DNA from: a virus
DNA: 22,611 nt
IMG/VR virus record: IMGVR_UViG_3300025168_000727
Span: 1 to 22,611 of that record
Reading direction: 5' to 3' (one strand)
Shown: piece after piece, positions 1-10,092 of the stretch
How positions within the stretch are numbered: the first letter of the stretch is position 1
Layout: the number at the start of each line of letters is the position of its first letter
Notes under the pieces: generated by a model
What the model was told of the DNA's origin: nothing
Databases searched by the model: none
The model's input: the letters and a program-made list of their open reading frames with translations, nothing else
Program-made: the position numbers and the translations under genes

Positions 1-2723
1 GGCTTGCTATCAAATTGAGCCGCAACATATTCTTCATCAATATAAATTGTACCATTTGGTCCCTCTGATTGCCTAAAGAAAGCTGATTTATTTTTTCCTT
101 TACCTTTAATAGGGCCAACTACTATGTCTGCTTTTGTAATTGGCATATCAATATTTGATTTCCAATTAGAAATATTAGCTAGATACAAACCTGATGCACC
201 CTTTTGCCAAGGAGACTTAGCAATTTTTCCAGCTGTTTTAAAATCAATTCCATTTCTTAATAGCCAGTGTTGTTCAAATGTATTCGCTTCTCCCTTAGTC
301 CATTTAATAGAATAATCAATAATACTGTGCTGTCTGTTTAAACTTTCCCAATGTTTTAAAAAGGCTGTAAGAGGAGCAAGACCGTTTAATTTATAAAAAG
401 CATCAGTACCTTTTTCCCAGACTTTTGCTGTTTTAGATTGACCACGCATCTCGTCTGATAAACGAATTTGCGCTCCACCAATTTCCATCTCTAAAGCTTC
501 TGCGTATTGTTCTTTTGTTTCCCTTAATGCTTGCTGAATCTCTGGCGCTCTTTTTAATAAAGCAAATAAGTTTTTAAATACTGTACCAACTTCATGGTTC
601 ATAAACATTACTGCTGGCTCAGTAATTGTAGCAAGACCAGCAGAGCCTAAGAAATTTAAACCAGCCGCAGATTTCATAACATAAGCAATTTTATTATCAA
701 TCCTAGAAGGGTCATCAACAACACGCCCTACTATTCTGTCGTACATAACTAAAAATTCTTTTCTAGCTTTATTAATTTTAGCTGTAGACATGTTATTTGA
801 AATACCATCTTCATCAATTTCATCTAAAAGGTCATCTATACTACGCCCACCATACATTTTCTCCCATTCAATTCTAGGACCGAGACGCTTTACATATTCA
901 TCCATAACTTTAATAGGGTCTGCTTCAATAAACTCTAAAATTTCTTTGTTAGAAATATCTAACTTTCTACCTAACTGATGCTTAGAAGCACCAATACCCA
1001 TAAAAATAGAATCAGGATTTAAAGGGTCGTACTCCCCTTCTTCTAAGATTTTTTTAACTGTTTCTTCAGCACGAAGAGTTATAGATTCTATAGTATCTGA
1101 TTTGTTTGTTGAAGTTCTTGAGTAATGATTAATAATTGTTTTTGTAAATCCTACTCTATTAGCTTTTATTTTAGTCATATCAAAATATCTAGGGAAATAA
1201 ACAGTTTCATTTGCTGGCATTACAGGGTTTTCACTAGCTTCTTTTAATAATGCTTCTTGTTCTTTTATTTCTTTTTCTAATCTAGCTTGCCTTCTTTTAA
1301 GAGAAGCTGTTGTTTTTTTATTAGTTGGAAGTTTTAATTTTGCATTTGCATCTTCAAGGCTTGCTGTTAATCTAGCTATATTTTTTTTAAAACTGTCAAC
1401 AGAACCAATAAGTCCAAGCTTTCTAAGCTCTACTTCCTCATTCTTAAAAAACTTAGTAATTAATTCTGCCGCTTCTTTTTGTTTTACACTCATTCTATAA
1501 CTAGGGTCATCTTTTATCCTAGCTTTATTTACTTCAATCATCCAATCTTCCATAGTCATTCTGTTTTTTTGAAGCGGATTTAAATTAGCTAGTTTGTTTC
1601 CTGTATTTGTAAGGTTCATTCCAGCACCTTCTGTCATTCCCCCTATTTCTTCGCCCCATAGTTTTTGAAGTTGCGCTCTTAAAACAATAACTTTTGATGT
1701 GTGCAATTTTGCTAGGGTGTAAATAGATGGCCCTTGAGTTAACCCCATTAAATTACCAACTGTCATTAAAGCATGGTCACCACCTAATTGATGCATATAA
1801 GCTTTTGTCTTAGTTAGATTGCTATTTAAAAAACTTTTAAAAGGTACTGGTACAAATCTTAAAAAGAAATTATCTTTTTTGTAAATATCATTAGGGTCTT
1901 TAGTTTTCCAATATTCTATTGTTCGAACAGATAATTCTCTATTTAAATTATAAATTTCCTGTGTATTTTTTGTATTTTTTATAAGCTTTTTTAATTGGTC
2001 ATTTGTATATTTACCGTATGCTCTATCTTTAACTGATGGCATATTATTAATTTCTTCAGGAGTAAGGTCATCTAATCCTTTTGTTAAAGCATTGTAATCA
2101 TCCATTAATTTATTTAAATTTCTAGCTTTAATAGCTGAAGGTGTTCTAATTAAACCTTGCAAAAAACCACCGAAAACAAAAGCAGCTCCCATATTGATTG
2201 GAGTTTCATAAGGTATAGAGGTAGGGTCAAATGGCGCTCTAGCTGCTTCAAACCCACCTTCAATTATTGCATTAGATAACCCAACTTTTGCTATAGAAGC
2301 CAAGAAACGAGCTTCTCCAACTCCAAAAGGAAGAGCAAGAAGATTAATAGGATTTAAAAGTTCAGCAGGTATTAAATATTTATACGGAGCAGAAGCTAAT
2401 GTTTCTCTTACTTCTATTCTTTCATCTAAATCTTGTAATCTTTTAGTAAGTTCTGGTTGGCTAGTAACATCGCCAAAAGTATGTATATAAGGAGCATGTC
2501 TTGGTTTAAAAGATTCATTTCCTATAATATTAAACTCAGGGTCATCTACACCATTATAACCTTTAAATGTTTTAGCATTTTGAATATGAGTTATTATAGG
2601 GCTTGTAACTCTTTGATAAGTAGCTTTCCAAACTTCTCCAAAAGAAACATTTTTCTCTATTGGACCAACACCAAAATGTTTATTAGGGTTCCAGATTTCT
2701 TCATTATCAAACCCATTAATCAT
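1..2723 (-). CDS. Giant internal virion protein, gp16-like (partial, C-terminus beyond window)
   Basis: An open frame with no stop runs from an ATG at 2723 to the left edge, about 907 codons, so the C-terminus is missing. A good GGAG Shine-Dalgarno lies 9 bases before the ATG, and the upstream gene stops 4 bases before it. Visible parts are a hydrophobic Gly/Ala-rich stretch near residues 120-200, a Lys/Glu coiled-coil-like segment near 450-495, a YFPRYFD motif near 507-513 of the type seen in very large phage virion and polyvalent proteins, and another hydrophobic stretch near residues 670-700 (NFLGSAGLATITEPAV). Size, last place in the late operon and hydrophobic segments suit the T7 gp16 role, an ejected core protein that helps form the DNA channel across the cell envelope. 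No lytic transglycosylase motif was recognised in the visible part. The role is inferred; the reading frame itself is certain. Confidence 0.75.
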   Translation of the reverse strand, partial: MINGFDNEEIWNPNKHFGVGPIEKNVSFGEVWKATYQRVTSPIITHIQNAKTFKGYNGVDDPEFNIIGNESFKPRHAPYIHTFGDVTSQPELTKRLQDLDERIEVRETLASAPYKYLIPAELLNPINLLALPFGVGEARFLASIAKVGLSNAIIEGGFEAARAPFDPTSIPYETPINMGAAFVFGGFLQGLIRTPSAIKARNLNKLMDDYNALTKGLDDLTPEEINNMPSVKDRAYGKYTNDQLKKLIKNTKNTQEIYNLNRELSVRTIEYWKTKDPNDIYKKDNFFLRFVPVPFKSFLNSNLTKTKAYMHQLGGDHALMTVGNLMGLTQGPSIYTLAKLHTSKVIVLRAQLQKLWGEEIGGMTEGAGMNLTNTGNKLANLNPLQKNRMTMEDWMIEVNKARIKDDPSYRMSVKQKEAAELITKFFKNEEVELRKLGLIGSVDSFKKNIARLTASLEDANAKLKLPTNKKTTASLKRRQARLEKEIKEQEALLKEASENPVMPANETVYFPRYFDMTKIKANRVGFTKTIINHYSRTSTNKSDTIESITLRAEETVKKILEEGEYDPLNPDSIFMGIGASKHQLGRKLDISNKEILEFIEADPIKVMDEYVKRLGPRIEWEKMYGGRSIDDLLDEIDEDGISNNMSTAKINKARKEFLVMYDRIVGRVVDDPSRIDNKIAYVMKSAAGLNFLGSAGLATITEPAVMFMNHEVGTVFKNLFALLKRAPEIQQALRETKEQYAEALEMEIGGAQIRLSDEMRGQSKTAKVWEKGTDAFYKLNGLAPLTAFLKHWESLNRQHSIIDYSIKWTKGEANTFEQHWLLRNGIDFKTAGKIAKSPWQKGASGLYLANISNWKSNIDMPITKADIVVGPIKGKGKNKSAFFRQSEGPNGTIYIDEEYVAAQFDSK

Positions 2724-2727
2724 TTTA

Positions 2728-5700
2728 TTAATCTCCAACTATATCAAAAATTTTATCAAATAAATCAGGTTGGTCTTTTATTTCAAACAATATTCTAGTA
2801 AGTTCATCTGTTTCTACTCTGTTATTATTTGCATTTAAAACCATTGTTTTTCTATTGCTGCTTTCATCTGCTTTTACCAGTGTGTAAGTTCTTTTATTTT
2901 TACCTTTTCCAACATCAAAACGAGTAGCCTTATTAAAATCAATACTATTTAAAACAGTAGTATCTAATTGAATTGCAGATTCACTCAACAAAGGTTTAGT
3001 AAGTTTAAGTTTACGAGCATAGTCTAATCGAGCTTGTGCTATTCTTTCGTTTTCTATTTTTATTTGCTCATTAATATCATCACTATCAGGAAGACCTGAT
3101 GTTTCAAAAGCGTCTCTTAACTCTTTCTCAGAAAATCCAGGCATGTCTAACTTATCAGCATCGTTAATTACTACAGGAACATATTGACCTTCTATTATTT
3201 CATGAGGCCACCATGTTATAGCATTAGCAATTTCATCATTTGGAACTAAAACAACTCTTTTATAAGCAGTGTTAATACCTAATTTTGCTTCTGCTTCTTT
3301 TATTGAAATAGGGTTTATTCTTTCATGAAGTTCTTCATCAAGTTTTTTAAGAGTTCTAACAGCAGTTTTGCTAATTGGTTCGCTAGGCCATTCAATGCCA
3401 CTTGCTATAGCTCTTTCTTTTGCAGCCTTAGGAGTTAATATTGCACCATCCCATACAGTAGGTATTAAAACTTCATTTCCATCAATCTGTACTATTGTAG
3501 TAAATACAGTTTGCAGTTCACCACTTTCATTTGTAGAAGTTTTTTGCTCTGCAATATTTCTTAAATGATGCAATACTATTGGACTACTTTCTGTAGTAGA
3601 TGAACCAGCATTAAACCCTCTACCCATCATATATTCTGATGTACTATTTTCAGGACGAATTACAATTTTATCAGATAAAGTATAACCTAATCTATTTAAA
3701 TCTGTTTCAACATTTGTTTTTACAAATTTATTTATTTCTGGGTCAACAAAACGAAGGTCAAAACTGAAAGCTGTTCTTGCACCTGTTACGTCAAGAATTG
3801 TATTATCTATAACAAATTTTTCTTCGTAAGCTTGTTTTAATCTTTCTTTAACTCCTTCTTCAGTATAACCAGCGGCAACCATATATTCAAAATAATCATT
3901 AAACTTCTTATAAAGAACTGGATTTAAAATGTTTTCTTCTGCTTCAATGCTTTCAAGAATAAAATCAGAAGCTTTAATAGGTTCTTCTTCTTCTTTAAAA
4001 AGAAATGATTTTATTTTTAAAGCTTTATCTTCAGCACTCATATTGCCTAATAATTGAGCTGCTTCAAAAATATTTTTACTACCTGTTAAACTTTCTATAT
4101 TACTAATAGTTTCTATAAAATCAATTTGTTTATCAGTAAGAACACTATTACCTCTTATAAGATTAATTCTTTTTTCAGTGTCTGAGTCTACAAAATTATT
4201 ATATTGACCATAAAATTCAAGTAACATTTTAAAATCTGGCTCAAATGCTGAACCATTTACAAATCTATTTGCTAATGCTGAAAAATCATCTGAACCTGAC
4301 TTAATTAATATGGACCAATATTGATTGTTTCGAAAATCAAATTTAGAGTCAAACCCTGATTTATCTTTTTGATTTACTCTTCCAACCAGAAATCTATTTA
4401 TTTCATGTTGTTTTTCTAATTTAGCTATTTCAGCTCTTTCAACAGTTTCAAAATCAATAGTAGCTGTATTAATATATCCAGCTACTTTCTCATGACTATT
4501 GCCATACCCTGCCCTTAAGACAGAATCTGCAAAATCTTGTAGATAATTAACTGAAACTTCTTGTGGCCCATCAGCAGTGCCAGTACCTTGAGAAAATGCA
4601 AATTGATTTAACTCACTTGCGTTACTACCATTACTTCTTATATACATTTCTAAAGCTCTTAAATGAACTGTTTTAATTTCAGGACTCTCTGTAAGATTAT
4701 TTATCATGTTATTTTGAAGAGCTGTATGAATATCAATTATATAATTTTCTCGTGCTGTTACAGTTAAATCTAACTCAATACTTTTTTTATTAATATGTGT
4801 TCTAATTTTTAATAAATCTTTTGCACTGTAGTCAGGTTTAGCACCTATAATTTCTATTTCTTTAATTATATCATCAGATAATTGAAATTTTTCTATGTTT
4901 AGTTTTATTTTTTCGTTAGCAACTTTTCGACGGTCTACCTCGTTCTCAAATTGTTTATCGTCTACACGATTAACATATTCTGTAGCATTTCCAATTTGAT
5001 TTCGATTGTATATATTTTTATTATTATGCAACCAAGTAGTAATAGTTTTAGTTAATTTACTTGGTAGTTTTCCATTTTTATCTTTTACAAAATTATTAGG
5101 CATAGCTAAAGCTGCTCTAATAGTATCTAAGCTATCACCACTATATGCTATCATGTAATCTATAAGATTAAATCTTATATCACTGTAATCTTTCTGTAAT
5201 GCTTCTTGAGCGTTTATTCCTAAGTCCTCAAATCTACCAGCTTGAACACTTGCAGCTATTTGTTTTTCTTGCTTTGCTATTAATGAAGATGCTTGTTCTA
5301 AAAAAGCAGTCATTTCTTGTGCGTTATTAGGTCTCCATGCTCCATCTTCTACATCTCCATCTGTAGCAATTGTTCTACCAAAGAGAGCATCATTAAAAGT
5401 TTTATATATTTCTGTGCTACCGTCATTAACTCTTGTAGTATATTCTTGAAATTCTTGTGCTTGCCATTCAACTGCTCTTCTATCTAAAACAGGTGCAAAG
5501 GTTTGAGCAAAACTCACAAGCTCACTTCTAAATTCTGGTGGAATATCACTAAACTTCCATCTAGAATTAGGGTAGCCTTGACGAGACTCTAAAGTTTCAT
5601 AAGTATCATCTCCTGTTTTTATTCCATGAAGCCATTCTATAACATCACTTTTGCTTAATACTTGTTCTTTAGACATTTGCTCAATACTTGTTTGTATTAT

Positions 5701-6420
5701 TCCTTTCCACGAAGATAAATTAATATCTCTTATTCCTGCAGTATGTTCTCTTTGACTAATAACACCAGAGGTTAAACCATCATTTAAAAGTTTAGTACTC
5801 TTTTCTAATAATAAATTTCTTTCATCTTCTAAAAGTGCAATAGAAAGCTTATCACTAACTTGAGTTGTTTCAGAAATAATAAAATCATTTTGCTCTACTA
5901 ACGCTTCTCTTCTTCTAGTTTCAATAAGGTTCATTTTAGTAGAAGCTAAGTAAAAAGTCCCAGCTTCTTCTATCATGCTTTTATACATACCCTCTGGAGC
6001 ATTATTAACCATACCAGATAAATATTGAGAAAATTTTTCTTCGTATGCTTGAGGAGAAATTTTATTTATTAATGCAAATTCTTTAGATTTTAATTGTATT
6101 TCATCAGATATTGATTTTTCAAATCTACTATCAATTATTCTTTTGTAAGCAACTCTAGCATCAGAGTTCATATTGTATAACTCTAAAGCTTCTAGCTTAC
6201 CTGTAGTTGGATTAATTGTTCTAACTTTATCTATATCTTCATTTAAAGCTAACTCTTGTGCTTCATTAAGAGATTCTTTTTTTAAAGTATTAAAAGCTGT
6301 TGATGCTACAGTTTTTGCATTAGCTCTAATTGTTTCCCAAAGCTCAGACTCACCTGTATTAATCCTAGCAACACCTATTGGCGCGTTAGTAACTGTTCTT
6401 TTTTGTCTAAGTACTGGCAT
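2728..6420 (-). CDS. Large internal virion protein, gp15-like (1230 aa)
   Basis: A 1230-residue, mostly helical, charged protein lying between the gp14-like gene (12-base gap) and the giant gp16-like gene (4-base gap), which is the T7 gp14-gp15-gp16 order. Its family role would be an internal core protein ejected with the DNA. Near residues 945-1030 it carries a recognisable small domain with the motif NEVLIPTVWDG followed by an Ala/Lys helix and an IEWPSEP segment. The same 'IPT.W.G..L...A...A...G..WP' pattern is common in podovirus virion proteins, often close to lysozyme or transglycosylase domains, and its function is not known to me. No catalytic motif for cell-wall hydrolysis was seen. 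The protein is longer than T7 gp15 (about 750 aa), so extra domains are likely. The start at 6420 is the first ATG after the gp14-like stop. Confidence 0.75.
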   Translation of the reverse strand: MPVLRQKRTVTNAPIGVARINTGESELWETIRANAKTVASTAFNTLKKESLNEAQELALNEDIDKVRTINPTTGKLEALELYNMNSDARVAYKRIIDSRFEKSISDEIQLKSKEFALINKISPQAYEEKFSQYLSGMVNNAPEGMYKSMIEEAGTFYLASTKMNLIETRRREALVEQNDFIISETTQVSDKLSIALLEDERNLLLEKSTKLLNDGLTSGVISQREHTAGIRDINLSSWKGIIQTSIEQMSKEQVLSKSDVIEWLHGIKTGDDTYETLESRQGYPNSRWKFSDIPPEFRSELVSFAQTFAPVLDRRAVEWQAQEFQEYTTRVNDGSTEIYKTFNDALFGRTIATDGDVEDGAWRPNNAQEMTAFLEQASSLIAKQEKQIAASVQAGRFEDLGINAQEALQKDYSDIRFNLIDYMIAYSGDSLDTIRAALAMPNNFVKDKNGKLPSKLTKTITTWLHNNKNIYNRNQIGNATEYVNRVDDKQFENEVDRRKVANEKIKLNIEKFQLSDDIIKEIEIIGAKPDYSAKDLLKIRTHINKKSIELDLTVTARENYIIDIHTALQNNMINNLTESPEIKTVHLRALEMYIRSNGSNASELNQFAFSQGTGTADGPQEVSVNYLQDFADSVLRAGYGNSHEKVAGYINTATIDFETVERAEIAKLEKQHEINRFLVGRVNQKDKSGFDSKFDFRNNQYWSILIKSGSDDFSALANRFVNGSAFEPDFKMLLEFYGQYNNFVDSDTEKRINLIRGNSVLTDKQIDFIETISNIESLTGSKNIFEAAQLLGNMSAEDKALKIKSFLFKEEEEPIKASDFILESIEAEENILNPVLYKKFNDYFEYMVAAGYTEEGVKERLKQAYEEKFVIDNTILDVTGARTAFSFDLRFVDPEINKFVKTNVETDLNRLGYTLSDKIVIRPENSTSEYMMGRGFNAGSSTTESSPIVLHHLRNIAEQKTSTNESGELQTVFTTIVQIDGNEVLIPTVWDGAILTPKAAKERAIASGIEWPSEPISKTAVRTLKKLDEELHERINPISIKEAEAKLGINTAYKRVVLVPNDEIANAITWWPHEIIEGQYVPVVINDADKLDMPGFSEKELRDAFETSGLPDSDDINEQIKIENERIAQARLDYARKLKLTKPLLSESAIQLDTTVLNSIDFNKATRFDVGKGKNKRTYTLVKADESSNRKTMVLNANNNRVETDELTRILFEIKDQPDLFDKIFDIVGD

Positions 6421-6432
6421 TAGAGATTCCTA

Positions 6433-6888
6433 TTATTTATCTGATTTCTTTCTTGAGTCTCTGTAAGAAGATATACCCCCCATTATATCACCAAAGGCAT
6501 TAATAGTAGCAGACCTTAAAACATTTTTTGAACCAGCTCTTAAACTTGCCGCTTCTATTTCTGTTTTTCTCATACTAATTAGACTTTGATTAGTAGCAAC
6601 TCTTATGTCTTCTGACACTATATCTTTTTGATTATCAAAAAAAGCTTGCATACTAGGGTCATCTGCTCTTCCTAGATTTGCAAACATATTTTCATTAGCT
6701 GACATATCATTTTGATATTCATTCATTCTTATTATAGCAGATTGTTTAGTTTGTGTATCCATTAAACTACGGTCAATCATTGCAAGCTTTGCACTTTGCA
6801 ACGCCTGTCCAGCTTTAACTCTTCCGCTTTGAATAGAGCTAAAAGCTGATAAACCTGTACTAGCGATTGCTAACCATGGAATTGCCAT
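6433..6888 (-). CDS. Small internal virion/core protein, gp14-like (151 aa)
   Basis: The N-terminus has a hydrophobic Ala/Ser-rich stretch (WLAIASTGLSAFSSI, residues 5-19) followed by a long Gln/Lys/Met-rich helical region. This is the usual layout of T7 gp14-like core proteins ('virion core protein'), which insert in the outer membrane during ejection. Length (151 aa) is slightly below T7 gp14 (196 aa). The ATG at 6888 shares one base with the stop of tail tubular protein B, so it is translationally coupled. The position directly before two very large internal virion genes supports the call. The C-terminus ends in a basic Arg/Lys tail. The assignment rests on layout and context more than on strict motifs. 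Confidence 0.7.
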   Translation of the reverse strand: MAIPWLAIASTGLSAFSSIQSGRVKAGQALQSAKLAMIDRSLMDTQTKQSAIIRMNEYQNDMSANENMFANLGRADDPSMQAFFDNQKDIVSEDIRVATNQSLISMRKTEIEAASLRAGSKNVLRSATINAFGDIMGGISSYRDSRKKSDK

Positions 6889-9473
6889 TATATAATTACC
6901 TCTGCTATTAATCCATTAACCTGTATAGGTAGAGGTTCTGCTTGAGTCACTTCTATTTGTGGGTCATCACTATATCCAAGTAATCTAAACTCTCTTTTAC
7001 CAGTAACAGGCGTTCTTATCTTTGACATATCATCAGTAACTTGTCTTATTGTTAGTGCTGTATTGTTTACACTTACTGCTAATGTATTATTTAAATCTAA
7101 GAAAACACTTCCTATTGCTCGAGGCAATCCTGTAACTGGGCCATTGTCAGCAGTTAAATCAATAGGATTAGTCTTTAAAGTAACGTCAAACTTATATCCA
7201 ATTTCTGCTGTAAGAATAGCCTCAACATCAGATACATCAGCTTTACCACCAGATACTACTACATCACCATAATAATTTGTATTGCTTACTACACTAACAA
7301 CTGCACCATTAGCAAACTCATCACTTACAGTAAAAGCACCTGTAGTGCTGGTATAAGTCTTAGCTACATCTAAATTAACTGTGTCTTTAAACTCACATAA
7401 AATATATTCCTGAGTACCAGCACCAGTATCAATAATAATATTACAGAACACTTTGTCATCAATAACACATATAGATTTAAAAGAACCTCTAGTTGTAAAC
7501 TCAACCCACCCAGCTCGTTTTTCTGTTCTGTTAGAATTAAACACAGCTACAGTGCCATCGTCATTTACCATAAATATATAAGATTCATTTCTATTTATTG
7601 CACCTCTAAGAACAGACTGCTCAATAGGATTCTTAATAAGATGCGATGAAATAGAAGAAATAGAAGATGCAGTATACGAACCTTCTGCGTCTGAATAAAT
7701 GTATTCTCTAACAATAGAACCATTCTTTTGCACAAATACTGTGCCACCATCTAATGACTCAGGACGAATCCATGTGCTACCATAAGGTGTTTGTTTTCTT
7801 AACTGTGCATTAGTTGGAGTTATTGCGTTACCTAGATATGTAGGCACAAATAATTCATTACTAGCTGTAAATATTTGCAAATCTCTATTAGACACTAAAT
7901 GTCTTATTTCGTTTACTTCACCAGTAGCCGCAATCAATTGTATTGAATCAGAATCATTTGCTGTACCTACATCAAAGTTCCAGTAAGCATTTGTTTTGCT
8001 CATCCATATAGCATCAGGCTGTGAGCTTGTTCCACCAAATACTAATCTATTTTCATGAAAAGTAACGGCTGTAGGAAATCCTCTTAAAGAAGAAAAAGTT
8101 TGCTCTTGCCAATCTAATGTAGCTGCACCAGTAGTAATTTTAATAGAAGCACCACCACCATCTTCACTAGCATTAGCTGAACCATTAGCTGTAAATGTGT
8201 AAGTATTTGCATCTATAATAGCAAGAATAGCTTCTGAATTGTTTAGATTTGAAACAGAAATTCCACCAACAGTTGCAGCATCAGAGATAACAATAGTCTC
8301 ACCACCTACAAAACCATGAGCTATATGAGTAACTTCTACTACTGCGCTACCAGACGCAGTCCTAAATGCATTATTAATTAAAGTTTGCTGTAATATTTTT
8401 AGTATTGTTCCTGTAGCAGTAGTTCCATTAGTTACCGCTGTTATAAGTATTTCTGAGTTACCATACTTTATCCGTGTACCAACATGAGCTGATACAAAAT
8501 AAGATGCACTAGTTGTTAAAGTCTTACCTGTACCAACAGCTGTAGCGTTAACCGCTAAAGTTACGCCAGTATCTTGGAAAGGGTAATATGGTTGGAATGT
8601 ATCAGTAACAATAGAGTCAGACGTTAATGTATCAAATACTTTTACTTCCAACTGAAAAGCAGTTGCACTAGTCCTTACTAATAAACGTGGTTTAAAAAGT
8701 GTATGACATATCCACATTGTGTTTCCATTTTGAGCAAATGAATATTCATTTATATACTCATCATCAAATGGAATTGCATTGCTATCTGCATCAGCCGTTA
8801 ATGTAGCTACTAAACTTGTAACACCTGTTGATTGTAATACTCTAAATACTCTCAACTTAGCGTTTTCTATAGACACAATATATTGAAAACCATCTGAAAA
8901 TATAAACGGAACTAATCTACTTTGCATATCAGCACCACCAGTAAAATTTGTTACAGCTAATCGTGTGCTGTCTGCTGTTGTTACTGTTAAATTAGTGCCA
9001 GATTGAGGAAAATCTCTTTTAACAGTTACTACTGCCGCTGCTGGATTGGCTACTGTAAATCCTGATATTGCATTTATAGCTGCAAAAATAAGGTCTGCCG
9101 TTACATTATTAGATGTATTAGGTTTATAATAATGAGTATTACCAGACGCGGCAGTAGGAGTACCAGCACCAACCGCTTCCGACTCTAGTGTAATTTCTGT
9201 GCCGTCATGTGTAAAAAACTTTATTTGAGTGCCAACAACAATGTTAGCATAGTCAGCTACTGTAATTGTAAATGATGTTTGCTCTACAGTAATATCGTAC
9301 TCATATATTTTTTCAGTGCCAGCACGTTTAATTACACCCCCTTCACTTCTAAGAAGAAAGTTTTCTACACGTTGAGCTGAAGCTGAATACACAGCGGAGT
9401 CTGTTCTTGATATTGCTGACGGACTTATTTCACCAAACTGAAAATTATTTACTGGTACTCGAACTTTTCGCAT
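6888..9473 (-). CDS. Tail tubular protein B, gp12-like nozzle protein (861 aa)
   Basis: The N-terminus (residues 8-55) has the hallmark of podovirus tail tubular B proteins: NNFQFGEISP, then R.D...Y..SA.R.ENF, then GG.IKRAGTE. These proteins form the nozzle of the short tail and often carry fibre-binding surfaces. At 861 residues it is longer than T7 gp12 (794 aa). Residues roughly 65-180 form an inserted Thr/Val/Ala-rich beta module with the segment INAISGFTVA. Residues roughly 375-445 hold a module with AHGFVGGETIVI and IIDANTYTFTANG, like the small 'FCCH-like' beta domain often found in phage tail proteins. The ATG at 9473 shares one base with the upstream stop and has an AAAGG ribosome site. 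Its neighbour upstream is tail tubular A, the normal partner. Confidence 0.9.
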   Translation of the reverse strand: MRKVRVPVNNFQFGEISPSAISRTDSAVYSASAQRVENFLLRSEGGVIKRAGTEKIYEYDITVEQTSFTITVADYANIVVGTQIKFFTHDGTEITLESEAVGAGTPTAASGNTHYYKPNTSNNVTADLIFAAINAISGFTVANPAAAVVTVKRDFPQSGTNLTVTTADSTRLAVTNFTGGADMQSRLVPFIFSDGFQYIVSIENAKLRVFRVLQSTGVTSLVATLTADADSNAIPFDDEYINEYSFAQNGNTMWICHTLFKPRLLVRTSATAFQLEVKVFDTLTSDSIVTDTFQPYYPFQDTGVTLAVNATAVGTGKTLTTSASYFVSAHVGTRIKYGNSEILITAVTNGTTATGTILKILQQTLINNAFRTASGSAVVEVTHIAHGFVGGETIVISDAATVGGISVSNLNNSEAILAIIDANTYTFTANGSANASEDGGGASIKITTGAATLDWQEQTFSSLRGFPTAVTFHENRLVFGGTSSQPDAIWMSKTNAYWNFDVGTANDSDSIQLIAATGEVNEIRHLVSNRDLQIFTASNELFVPTYLGNAITPTNAQLRKQTPYGSTWIRPESLDGGTVFVQKNGSIVREYIYSDAEGSYTASSISSISSHLIKNPIEQSVLRGAINRNESYIFMVNDDGTVAVFNSNRTEKRAGWVEFTTRGSFKSICVIDDKVFCNIIIDTGAGTQEYILCEFKDTVNLDVAKTYTSTTGAFTVSDEFANGAVVSVVSNTNYYGDVVVSGGKADVSDVEAILTAEIGYKFDVTLKTNPIDLTADNGPVTGLPRAIGSVFLDLNNTLAVSVNNTALTIRQVTDDMSKIRTPVTGKREFRLLGYSDDPQIEVTQAEPLPIQVNGLIAEVII

Positions 9474-10057
9474 TAACTACGCCTTTGAGTAATATACCTA
9501 CTAGTATTAAATTTTCTATTTGTTTGTTGCTGAGAGTCACTTGCTCTAGCTTTAGCCATAGACACTGCGGCTTTTGTGTCCATCATGTTAGCCATAGCTG
9601 TATCTCTAGCTATTGATACTGCAAACATACTAGCTAATGTATACTCAACTGCTATTGTAAAATACGAAGGCCAGTCTACTTCTACTGCCCTAAATGTATA
9701 ATCAGCAATTAAAATTTCAGAACTGCTAGAATCACAGAATACTTTATCACCGTATGTCTGATACTCTATTGGAAAATCACCTACAGTTACTGCATGTAAC
9801 ATTATTAAATTAGACGGCAATTGATACGCGGCATCATATCGCCCTGTAGGAGCATCAGATAGTAAACCTAATACTGCTTGTTCTGTTGCAAAACGCCATC
9901 GACAATTAGTTAATGCCGCCCTTGCTATATCCTCATACATATTAGAAGCAACAAGTGCCTCATTAGTAGAGTCTTCAAATGAAGTTATAGGCTCTGCACC
10001 GATTAAGATTAAAGCCCTCGAACATACATCTATTGATGAATTTGCTGGTGTTGCCAT
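9473..10057 (-). CDS. Tail tubular protein A, gp11-like adaptor (194 aa)
   Basis: A 194-residue protein, essentially the same size as T7 gp11 (196 aa). Its first 70 residues match the family pattern: an N-terminal helix with ALILIGAEPITSFED, then N....YEDIARAALTNCRWRFATEQ. It then has L....APTGRYDAAYQLPSNLIMLHAV and a C-terminal VDWPSYFTIAVEYTLASMFA helix. The protein forms the adaptor ring between the portal and the nozzle. It is followed by the gp12-like gene with a 1-base overlap. There is no usual Shine-Dalgarno before the ATG at 10057. Instead a G6/C6 hairpin ends only 7 bases upstream, so initiation may depend on that structure or on coupling. Confidence 0.92.
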   Translation of the reverse strand: MATPANSSIDVCSRALILIGAEPITSFEDSTNEALVASNMYEDIARAALTNCRWRFATEQAVLGLLSDAPTGRYDAAYQLPSNLIMLHAVTVGDFPIEYQTYGDKVFCDSSSSEILIADYTFRAVEVDWPSYFTIAVEYTLASMFAVSIARDTAMANMMDTKAAVSMAKARASDSQQQTNRKFNTSRYITQRRS

Positions 10058-10064
10058 ATGTAAT

Positions 10065-10088
10065 TTGGGGGGCTGTTAAACCCCCCAA
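10065..10088 (-). other. G6/C6 intergenic hairpin before tail tubular A
   Basis: A perfect 8-bp inverted repeat, TTGGGGGG with CCCCCCAA, with an 8-base loop, fills the gap between the 87-aa gene and tail tubular A. No U-run follows on either strand, so it is not a standard intrinsic terminator. It may be an RNA-processing or 3'-end-stabilising structure that gives capsid-proximal genes higher message levels, or it may control access to the following start codon. Confidence 0.6.
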
Positions 10089-10092
10089 TCCT

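Noticed and set aside
1-2723. Short plus-strand frames of 60-113 codons in the first 2.8 kb
   Set aside because: They are shadows of the long minus-strand open frame, which shows continuous protein-like sequence to the left edge.
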